This document shows, one piece after another, positions 22,194 through 31,480 of a stretch of DNA of 64,000 nt. The notes below the pieces were generated by a model. The model was not told the origin of the DNA and did not search any database. It saw only the letters and a program-made list of their open reading frames with translations. Each line of letters opens with the position of its first letter. The first letter of the stretch is position 1. Origin of the DNA: Mytilus galloprovincialis (taxonomy: Eukaryota; Mollusca; Bivalvia; Mytilida; Mytilidae); assembly GCF_965363235.1 (NCBI RefSeq), contig NC_134846.1, forward strand, positions 77,164,724 through 77,228,723, in the 5' to 3' direction. Position numbers and translations under genes: made by a program.

Positions 22194-23429
22194 AATACAG
22201 AAAAAGTTTAATTTGTTTTCCCATTGCTAAGATAAACTCCTAATATCTTCTATGCAATAGTGTTGTTATCCCTGAGATTTAAACATTTACTTTTTTAAAT
22301 GTCGATCTGCATGAACGATTGTGTATCAAGATTCTTTCCAAAACGAAAGGGTTAGAAACTGTACAGCCAAAGTGGACCTATTATCTCCTTATATCAGTCA
22401 GGCCATTTGTTATTTGATACTGAATTGTCATATCTGGTCATAACTGGTGTTGATTTCAAAGTAGTAAAAATCTAAAATGTCAACGCTTCGATTTCAGACG
22501 AATTTGTTTTGCTCGTTTTTTAATACTTGAAATGGGTAAGCAGTTTCGGAAATTAAGAAAAAAATGCTAGTGACTTTTATTTATCAGAACCAATTAAGTA
22601 CAAAAATTCTATTACCAACTATATTCACCAAATGTTCAAATGATTTAGAAATAAAATAAAATGCCAAGACATAAAAATCATGCATGTGGAGTATGGTTAA
22701 AACCTGTGGAAAAATAACATTCAAACCGAAAGAGATAGACATTTGGCAGCACCACTGCAATAATAAGTATTCATATATTTGTGAAAATATTTACAAGATT
22801 AAACGGTGAAATAAACACACTTACGGCGTAGACAATCCCAACTACATCTTTATTGGCCAAAATATTGACGACATATATAATTTAAACTAACCCCATCATA
22901 AGAAGCAAATGTGTCAATGTTTTTCACCAATTGTGATCACATTGGTCATAGTCGTGTAGCTACATCTACAAGCGTACAAATTCGTGCGAAGACGAAATAT
23001 TTCTTTCAATGGTAACGTTTGATTTGAAAACTGTTAGTATCTTTAATCACTTACGTATTAATATGTCAACATGTTTTTCCCCTAGATTCTCTGATTATAT
23101 CAGCTCTAAACAGGTATCTTTTGACATAAAACAAGACAATCTTTATGGTAGTTCCATCTCCGATCCGAATTCTGTTAAACCGTTTTTTTTTTCAAAAGTG
23201 ATTATTTTCAAGGGTTAAATATTTCGCGGTGGTGTCTTGCCATGGCTTTGTTTGGACTTGTTTGTTTGCTTTTTGGCCTTGATTGATTGTCCCTAATATT
23301 CTATTAACTGTGAATTTGCATTCAGATATCGCAGATCAAATTTATTCGTTCATAGTGTGTTAATTTACGTTTTTTGATAGAGTTAAGCCTGCCAATTGAT
23401 TTTTTATCGTGTGTTTTTCTATGTTGTGA
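22194..23429. other. Gene-free stretch 5' of the glycosyltransferase
   Basis: A possible splice acceptor for the glycosyltransferase is at 22227-22228 on the minus strand. An upstream exon was not identified. The segment near 23,230-23,310 (CCATGGCTTTGTTTGGACTT) looks like a diverged copy of repeat family C (better copy at 29.9 kb). The ORF at 23,009-23,218 has no recognisable features. Confidence 0.4.
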
Positions 23430-23790
23430 TGTTATGCTATTATTTCAGAAAAAGGGAGAAGGTTTGGTACTACTAAAACGTTTAATCCCGCTGCTAATGT
23501 TTGTACCTCTCCTAAGTCAGGAATCTGATGTACAGTAGCTGTCGTTTGTTTATGTAATTTATACATGTTTCTCGTTTCTCGTTTTTTATATAGATTAGAC
23601 CACTGGTTTTCCCGTTTGAATGGTTTTACACTAGTAATTTTGGGGCCATTTATAGCTTGTTGTTCGGTGTGAGCCAAGGCTCCGTGTTGAAGGCCGTACA
23701 TTGACCTATAATGGTTTACTTTTATAAATTGTTATTTGGATGGAGAGTTGTCTCATTTGTACTCACACCACATCTTCCTATATCTATCTG
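23430..23790 (+). repeat. Dispersed repeat family E copy
   Basis: It contains GAGCCAAGGCTCCGTGTTGA, AAGGCCGTACATTGACCTAT and GGATGGAGAGTTGTCTCATT, a block I associate with high-copy mussel repeats. Its far end matches the opposite-strand fragment at 437-545. The 89-residue minus-strand ORF lies entirely inside it and is not taken as a gene. Confidence 0.55.
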
Positions 23791-23861
23791 GGGAATAGGG
23801 ATTTCTTATAACAGAACGGAATCAATCACTGCGCTGGATTGTTGATACATAGAAGTTAAGA

Positions 23862-23945
23862 AAAAGTTAAATAACAAAAATACCGAACTCTGAGGAAAAT
23901 TCAAAGTGAAAAGTCCCTAGTCAAGCGAATGGATAACAATTTGTT
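23862..23945 (+). repeat. Family A repeat fragment
   Basis: AACTCTGAGGAAAATTCAAA followed by AAAGTCCCTAGTCAAGCGAA is the left part of the family A repeat described at 25.07 kb. The rest of the repeat is missing. Confidence 0.55.
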
Positions 23946-24779
23946 CTCTAAATGTAAGATAACTTTCTCGATTCTGATCACATGATGAATTTTGTTACTA
24001 ATTGAATAAAAACGTTTTAATTGCAGTAGAAGACATGAACATGTACTACCAGTAAGAAGACAACGACAACATTCGTGACCGATTCCAGACTTATAAACCT
24101 AACGTTGATTAACATATATTTTCAATCTATAATATGAAATTAAAAAGACCTACATCAAAATCCAGTTGCACGAGTCTGCTTTCTATTTATATCTAAATTT
24201 ATGTTTATATTGCTTAAATGACCATCAGAAGTCTTCGGAGGTCAACTCGAAAGTTAATTATTTGACGTCAAGACTAAAATTTACACGAAACGAAGCTACA
24301 TGTTATTGAGCTCATGACCTGTAAATTGTTTATTATAGACTTTTTATAATTTGAATAAATGTTTTACGTGGTTCTAAATCAAATATATGAATTTGAGTCA
24401 AATCGATGAACATGAATTTAACAGCTAGTGCCCTTTTAAATTTCTATCCATTCTACCCATAAATGACTAAGGAAAAGAAAAAAAATTATATCGTCTATGA
24501 TATATAATATAGTATAAGGTATTGTTTTTTGTGGGTTTTTTTTATCATTAATGGTTATAAGTTTAGTGACTGTAATGACATACATTCATCTTTTTGTATA
24601 TTTGTTATATAACTTGTACTTATGAAATAAGGAATATGAAATACTAGTATGTTTCTCTTATCTTTGCTATCAGTGAATTAAATATCAGTCCCTACTTTGC
24701 ATAAAATAAAGGGTGGAAATGGGGAATGTGTCAAAGATACAACACCATATGTTATTATCAAGTTATGATCTCACGATAT

Positions 24780-25020
24780 GCATGGTGCAAAATTGGGGCG
24801 AAGTCTCTATATAATTTGTTACTATAATAAATTTAATATTAAGGAGAACAAAAACGATGAATCTTTTTCAAATGTAGCATCATTAAAAAAAATCTGGTTT
24901 TCTTTTTAGTTTGATGCTTTAATTTCCAAAGACAGCAAAGAAGACAACATTGAAGACAAATAATTGAAACTTCGATGAATGAGTCACAACAACAGACAAT
25001 TATTGATATCTTATCGTTTC
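24780..25020 (+). repeat. Diverged segmental duplicate (copy 1) with splice-acceptor-like core
   Basis: It matches 26.44-26.66 kb in order: ATTTGTTACTAT, then CAAATGTAGCAT, then CTGGTTTTCTTTTTAGTTTG. The shared polypyrimidine tract followed by AG (24,897-24,910) looks like a 3' splice site. Fifteen to seventeen codons stay open after it, too few to call an exon. Confidence 0.45.
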
Positions 25021-25065
25021 CCATCGTTACTTAAATAGATAGAATGAAATTAACAAATTAGTATT

Positions 25066-25256
25066 AAAAAGTAAAATCACAAAAGTACTGAACTCTAAGG
25101 AAAATTCAAAAAGGAAAGTCCCTAATCAAATGGCAAATTCAAAAGCTCAAACACACCAATAGAAAGGATAACAACTGTCATATTCCTGATTTGGTACAGG
25201 CAATTTCTTAATATGTAGAAAATGGTGGATTTAACCTGCAGGTTTTAAATACTTAT
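25066..25256 (+). repeat. Family A repeat, left part, interrupted by a hammerhead element
   Basis: It runs from AGTAAAATCACAAAAGTACT to GTGGATTTAACCTGCAGGTT. In the uninterrupted locus at 59.62-59.89 kb the same text continues directly into CTCTCACTTGTATGACAGTC. Here that continuation resumes only at about 25,553 after the hammerhead element. Confidence 0.65.
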
Positions 25257-25552
25257 CAAAGGTACCAAGATTATAATTTGATACGCCAGACGCACGTTTC
25301 GTCTAAGTAAGACTCATCAGTGACGTTCAGATCAAAATAGTTATTAAGCCATACAAGTACAAAGTTGAAGAGCATTGCAGACCAAAAATTCCAAAAAGTT
25401 GTGCCAAATACGACTAAGGTAATCTATGCCTGGAATCAGAAAATTCTTAGTATTTCGAAAAATTCAAACTTTTGTAAACAGGAAATTTATAAAATGACCA
25501 CATAATTGATATTCATGCTAACGCCGGAGTGCTGACTACTGGCTGGTGAAAC
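25257..25552 (-). mobile_element. Retrozyme-like hammerhead element inserted in a family A repeat
   Basis: About 296 bases, minus-sense, beginning at the CCCGAGGG end (25,552) and ending with the hammerhead and GGTACCTTTGATAA tail. It interrupts a composite repeat whose two parts are adjacent elsewhere, so the boundaries are supported by an empty-site comparison. The body words (CAGTAGTCAGCACTCCGG, GTCGTATTTGGCACAACTTT on the minus strand) match the tandem copies at 60 kb. Confidence 0.7.
25283..25326 (-). ncRNA. Type I hammerhead ribozyme, best-preserved copy
   Basis: On the minus strand: core CTGATGA (25,320-25,314), stem II GTCT/AGAC closing a five-base loop TTACT, GAAA (25,300-25,297), short stem III ACGTGCGT, predicted cleavage after GTC (between 25,289 and 25,288). 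Stem I pairs ACGTCA with TGGCGT over six positions with one G-U. All invariant hammerhead core bases are present, so activity is plausible. Very short stem III is typical of retrozyme and Penelope-element hammerheads, which tend to act as dimers. Confidence 0.82.
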
Positions 25553-25700
25553 CCTCGGGTAGCTCAACCTCTCTCTTGTTTGACAGTCGCACTAAATTCC
25601 ATTATATTGACAACGATACGTGAAAAAAAAACAGACATAAAAGGTAAAAATGTCAAAAATAGGAGTACAGCAGTCATTATTGTGTTATAATCTTAATCAC
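25553..25700 (+). repeat. Right part of the interrupted composite repeat (family D)
   Basis: TCTCTTGTTTGACAGTCGCA, then TTCCATTATATTGACAACGA and AACAGACATAAAAGGT also occur at 59.80-59.89 kb, directly after family A. Confidence 0.6.
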
Positions 25701-27240
25701 TACTAGTATAAAAACAAACAAATATGTAACAAATAATCGCAAAATGTCATATAGACCAAGCATATTAGCAAAAATTAAAGACAAGAATACACAAACTTAA
25801 CATTGTACAATAACACAATGACGGGATGTGTAAGTATAGAGCCTCGTAAGATATATGTATCAAAGAACCATAATAAGGCATATAGACAAAGCGCATCATT
25901 AGCAAAACTGAAAGGCAAGCATACAAAAATGTTTTATAATAGCACACTAACGGGATGTTAAAGTACAGAGCACGTCATATGTATCAAAGAAACCCCGAAA
26001 GGCATATAGAAAAAGCACATTAATTGATATTCAAATCTTTGCAGTTGATCAAAGGTTTAGTTACGGCGATCTCCGAGTGCTGTTGAGTGAATATCTTTGG
26101 TTGGAATCAGTGATTGGAAGGACCGAAATTATTCAGTCAACTGTCCGCTTTCAGAAAAGGTTTGTGTAAAATTACATAAAAAGGGGAGTCTTGTCAGTAA
26201 CAATGATTATTCTATCTCTGTTACTTTGTGTGTTAAACTAACATCGATGCATTAATTTTAAAACTGGCTGTGTAACATACATAAATAAGATATGAAATCA
26301 TATAACCGGCTCTTTTTACTTGATAACCTTATAAACTTACAATGTTACAATTGTGAAGACAAAAATGCTATCATAAAAAAATCAATGCTCCGTCAAATAT
26401 TATATTATTCATACATATTTCAATTATGTTGAATGTATCAAGTTATGTATGGTACCGAATGAGGATAAGGTGTCTTATCTAATTTTGTTACTATGATAGA
26501 CAAAATATTGTGAAGATACAACAAATTGTTCTTTTGCAAATGTAGCATGATGATTAAAAATAAACTAATCTGGTTTTCTTTTTAGTTTGATACTTCTACT
26601 TTCAAAACATGGCGAAGGAAAATAAGTGATTTTTTTTTTTGAAATTACATGATAGTGACACCATCGGTGAGAATCAGTGACGGAGAGAGTCTATATTATT
26701 CGGTTAACTGATCTTTATCAGAAAACAATTTTTAAAATGTTTCTGTATAATTATGATGAAAGGGAGTCTTGTCTTCAATAGTGATTGTTCTATCTCTTTC
26801 TTTTTATGTAAATCTAACATCAATAAATAATTGTAGTAGTTTACATTTTAAAATTGTTTAATTGTCATATTGCAATTCCATTTATTAAATAACTCTCTCT
26901 GGTTATCGTATTACCATTTAAGGTCAATGAACAGTAAATATGCTATGTCACAGTTTTTGGTAAAATGATGTGTACAACTTTGGCTCGTTGAATTCTCTAT
27001 GAAAATCTATAAAAAAAATAATGCCTTTACCTCTTTAATCTTCTTAGATATGACTGATTGAATTCTATCAAGATGTATGAACATTTGTGAAACCACATAT
27101 CGAAAAACGTTCATTAATTTGTATAAAAATCATCAAATGTCTAAATTCAAATCCATAGATTTTTCTTTAAAAAAAACAAAATATTGTTAATACATAAATT
27201 TCTGTTTGAATGATATAAAAATAATCATCACCGACTTAGT
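25701..27240 (+). repeat. Gene-free region built of diverged direct repeats
   Basis: 26,440-26,660 duplicates 24,780-25,020. 26,080-26,270 and 26,660-26,870 resemble each other (GGGAGTCTTGTC, ATTCTATCTCT/GTTCTATCTCT, CTAACATC). Within 25,760-26,030 a ~100-base unit (GGGATGT..AAGTA.AGAGC, then CATATAG) recurs two to three times. No protein-coding frame is supported. Confidence 0.45.
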
Positions 27241-27504
27241 TTTTTTTGTGTTTTAACCAAACTCTTTCCTAGATGGTATAACAAAATTATCAAAAATCGA
27301 CGCTTTAGGGTCCACAACGCGTTGACGTGACTTCGGCGTAATGTGGTATTTCTCACCAAGTACACTATTTTGGATCATGTTAAACTTTTAAATGAAATCG
27401 GTGTACCTATTATTGATAAACATCATTTAAAACGGAAATTATTGTACCAATTGACAACAAAGAGTGGTTTTTTTTTTTTTAAATAAAAGTTTGCATTAAA
27501 ATTA

Positions 27505-27760
27505 AAGATTTGATTATTTTAAAACAAATTTAAGAACGTTTTTGCCGATTGTATGTGCTTTTTACACACTGTTCACCTATATTGATGGAATTCAATCAGT
27601 AATGTTTCAGAAAATATAACAGATAGGTGCATAGTATTTAGTTTCGATTTTCAATTAAAGCTCAACAAACCAAAATTTGCAAAATTTTATGAAAATCTAT
27701 TACTAAGCCCATTTACTGCAACTTGACCTTAAACTGAAAATGTTACAATTAATAGTATAT
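27505..27760 (+). repeat. Uninterrupted copy of the repeat that hosts the satellite array
   Basis: The left half matches 7.96-8.03 kb up to GAATTCAATCAGTAAT (ending 27,603). The right half matches 18.57-18.69 kb through TGCAAAATTTTA and ACTTGACCTT. Here the two halves are separated by only tens of bases rather than 10.5 kb, so this is an empty-site homologue. A possible open stretch of about 46 codons at 27,330-27,470 just upstream is too weak to call. Confidence 0.6.
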
Positions 27761-29724
27761 AACCCATATATGTTAAGTATACTAAAATAAACAACATGAT
27801 GTCATTTTCGGAAGCTTGTAGGAGGCTTTAAATTAACTCTCATGAATCTTTTTTAATAATGAAGAAAACAAGTTAGATATGAAACAGTATTTTAATACAC
27901 ATTATATTTGCGCATTCTACAAAAGTTAAACTTGAAATGAAAAACAAATGCTTAAATCTGCTTCAGACAAATATGAAACTTCACGACGACAAAAAAAAAC
28001 TCACAAAAAAAGACATACATGGTTCAACACACAGTCGAAAATGCGATGGTAACCGTCCACCCAAAACAGCAAACTTTGGATGGTCCCATTTAAAATAAAA
28101 GCAACTACACTCAAGGGCACATCAAAATACATAACTAGCACAAGGTGAGCTAAAGTTATTGCGAGACAAGCACATAAATAAAACCTACACACGCTTGACT
28201 TTGACAAGAATTTTGGAGAAAAAAGGTGACACTGTTAGATGTATTTAGTTTAGTTTTCTATTGGGTTTAGTGTTCTATATCATAAATTTTAAGATTTAAT
28301 TATTTAAAGGCAACGGCGACGAATACGCCTGTGTTAAAGGTTTAATTCCTTAATTGACCTGCTTTGAATTTATGCTTAATGTAAACAATGCTGCCCCAAT
28401 AGAGAACGGGCAGTGTAAAACACCTTGTTTAAATAAATATATTCAGTTGCAGATTAATGTGCATCTAGAACAATACTTCATTTCTACTATAACAGTTCTT
28501 AACATGAAATAAAAACAAAATATTAAGTAGATACATAAACTATGTTCTGACACATGCTATTATATGAACATATATGTACAAATATGTCTTAGTATAATAT
28601 TGATCACCTTGAATTAGTGAATTAAGTTTATATTATCAAAGTTCTACATTTGTTGAAATTTTTGCACATTTTTTCTCTATTTATCCAAATTTTAGCTATT
28701 ATCTCAATTCTTTTTATATCTTTTAGCCTATAGTTGTCTTTTTCGTATTTTTTCGGTCATTTTTCTCCATTCATTCTAGCAGACTGTCGTTCATGTTATC
28801 ACACACTATTCATTTGGTCCTTAATTATTAGCACTGGTAATCAATGTTAAACGATAAGCAATTCGTTAGTTAATAAATTCAAGAATAAAGAAGAATTTCG
28901 TTAACATTGATGTTCCTCGTTTATTAAATGAGGGAGGAAGGTGGTCACATCTTCAATTAAGATCGTATGTTTTATTATATCAGATGATTTATGTAAAACT
29001 AACATCATTGTATCATTTTAATATTTATTTTAAGATTTTCTATGTCACTGTTGATCACACGATAATAATTTGTGACCCCATGTCATCACTTATAATGTAT
29101 AAAATCAAATAATGCATTGTTTAGGTACACTTAAGTTATCGTATAACTCTGGTAAAAGTATCAATCACTAACGATTTATGGTCGTTTTAAAAAATAAACT
29201 CACCTACAAAACTACATTCCAATTTACAATCTGAAAAGATATCACATTTGGGACAATGTCACAACGGCAGTTCAAAAGTCATCTTAATATTTATCATATA
29301 TTCAAAAGAAAGGAATTGGGGCCATGTCACGACTGCAGTTCAAACATAGCAAAAATTAACAATTAAACAATTAATATTCAACATATTTCAATTCGGATTC
29401 AGACCCCTTATGAGACATAATGTACATTATAGGACAGATAAATCTGAATAAAGATAATAATAACATAAACTATGTTCTGACACATTCTTTTATATGAATA
29501 AATATATTGAACGGTTAAAGTATTTCCAATTCTAAGTATGTCAGTGCATAAGTTATTACAGAAATAACATATGAACAAATATTAAGGAATATATAGATTC
29601 TATGTATATAAAAAATTATAGAATGTGGACCGTATTTGTTAAACATCGCAAGTCATATATTTACGCAGATATGCAACAATAAAACCTAATTGTTTACAAA
29701 TATGCGAAAATCTCTATAAAAAAT
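27761..29724. other. Gene-free AT-rich stretch with local duplications
   Basis: CATAAACTATGTTCTGACAC occurs at about 28,533 and again at about 29,465, both followed by a TTATATGAA word. The text near 28,980-29,200 resembles 26,790-27,000 and 30,480-30,650. ORFs here (for example 28,001-28,207) have no recognisable features. Confidence 0.4.
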
Positions 29725-30030
29725 ATGAAGGCAACAGTAGTATACTGCTGTTAAAAATTCATGAATCGATTGAGATAAAACTAATCCGGGTTACAAACTA
29801 AAACTGATAAATCTTTGATTTTACTTCAGTTTTTTTTTGTGGAGTTCTAGTTGCTTCTTTGTCTTTATAGATTTATTGCATCATTTATGTTGTTTATTCT
29901 TTAGTTTTCTATGTTGTGTCACGTGTGCTGTTGTTTGTTTGTCTTTTTCATTTTTAGCCATGGCGTTGTCAGTTTGTTTTAGATTTATGAGTTTGACTGT
30001 CCCTTTGGTATCTTTCGTCCCTTTTTTAAG
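29725..30030 (+). repeat. Family B fragment followed by family C repeat
   Basis: AAGGCAACAGTAGTATACTG to CCGGGTTACAAACTAAAACT is family B. From about 29,880, CATTTTTAGCCATGGCGTTG and TTAGATTTATGAGTTTGACT with TGTCCCTTTGGTATCTTTCG form family C, which recurs at 50.8 and 51.3 kb. The 66-residue ORF here is a by-product. Confidence 0.55.
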
Positions 30031-30222
30031 TTTATAGCAGATATGAAATGCTAACAAGTTAATTTTTATTAATATGAGAAATTTCTTGACTTTATTAATT
30101 TAATTCACATTTACAAGAAAATGGATTTAGCCTAAGTTTTGTCAGGTCATTATCTAAAACATTTATAATCTTTTTTTTGTGCTAATTCGTAAATGTTACT
30201 GAACCTTAATAACTATTAGTTA

Positions 30223-30350
30223 AAAAGTATAAAATCTAAAAATACTGAACTCCCAGGAAAATTCAAAACGGAAAGTCCCTAATCGAATGGCAAAATCAAA
30301 GGATAAAACACATCAAACGAATGGGCAACAACTGTCATATTCCTAGTTCA
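30223..30350 (+). repeat. Family A repeat fragment
   Basis: CTGAACTCCCAGGAAAATTC, CGGAAAGTCCCTAATCGAAT and CAACTGTCATATTCCTAG are in the order seen at 25.07 and 59.62 kb. Confidence 0.6.
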
Positions 30351-31274
30351 AGTTTAAAGTTTTCAAATATAATTCGGTTGGTGGTTGATTTAGTTCAAGG
30401 TTTTTAGTATAATTCGGTGAATATTTTTAAAATATTATAAAGATCAATGCCGTTTCATCTTCGTTTCAGTGCAAATATGACCAGTATATCATTTAAGTAT
30501 TTAACATCAATAATGACTTTCTATGTTATGTTACAATTACATTGTTTGAAATAGTAATACCTCTACCGACAATAGTATAAATCATTCATAATCTAACTCG
30601 ATGTAACGGTATACTTTACGGTAATCTTACTATCTAGTGTAATGTCATACCACTTCTTATGACCCATTTGCGCCAAATAGCGTTTAATATGATATCGTTG
30701 ATGTCATATGTAAAAATTTTAGCATCATTTATAAGATGTCGTGCTGTAATTATGTTTATTTATATAAGTTTCGGATTTATTTGCCCCAGATTTTGCCTTT
30801 GTGTGAGAAATTTCATGACTTTATTAATTACATTCATATTCATGGGAAAATGAATTCACCCTGTGTTTTATAGGTCAATGTTTTTCATCTTCATTTGTCG
30901 ATGTACGTTTTCGTCAACGGATTCCTCGTTTGTGTACTTAAATTTGGGTTTCCGGCGGAGTATGCATAACTTTTAATCAACTCGTTAAAGCGGCCGTTAC
31001 GAATGGATTATTTCAATTTCACCACATGGTGATCCTGTTTTTATTTTTTTATTACTTCCTACTTAGCAGCAACTCTCTATCAAGTAAATGAGATAAGAAA
31101 TATATGCCCTTGTATATCGTATCAACTTAGAGATATATACTCCGTATGCTGGCTCTACTGGAATGATGCTACATAGAAATAGAAAGTTCACAATTGGAAA
31201 GTTGAAATTATCTCTTTTGTCGTAAAATTTTGATTTTTTTTTTTATTCCTCAGACGTTTCTTTATAGCCTCATG
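30351..31274. other. Gene-free stretch
   Basis: It contains the third diverged copy (about 30,430-30,660) of the segment near 26.7 and 28.95 kb. No gene is seen. The ORF at 30,659-30,853 is hydrophobic low-complexity translation of AT-rich DNA. Confidence 0.35.
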
Positions 31275-31480
31275 GGAATATAGGCGAGTGACATTTTCAG
31301 AAAAGACGCTTAGTTAGTGACTTTAATGCACCCATCTAACACACAGCTGATTTTTTTTTTTATATGTTATAGTATAATATCTGAACTTCCTTTTTTGGTC
31401 GGTCGTAAAAAATTCGTACGGTGCAATTTTTGTAAAAATTGAATTGAAATCGAGAAATATTTCCAAATTGAAAAATGACC
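31275..31480 (+). repeat. Dispersed repeat, opposed to the copy at 36.4-36.6 kb
   Basis: The order GCGAGTGACATT, AATGCACCCATCTAACACAC, then GGTCGGTCGTAAAA reappears on the minus strand at 36,430-36,620 as GTGAGTGACATTCAGAC, AATGCACCTATCTATCACAC and CCGGTCGTAAAA. Confidence 0.6.
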
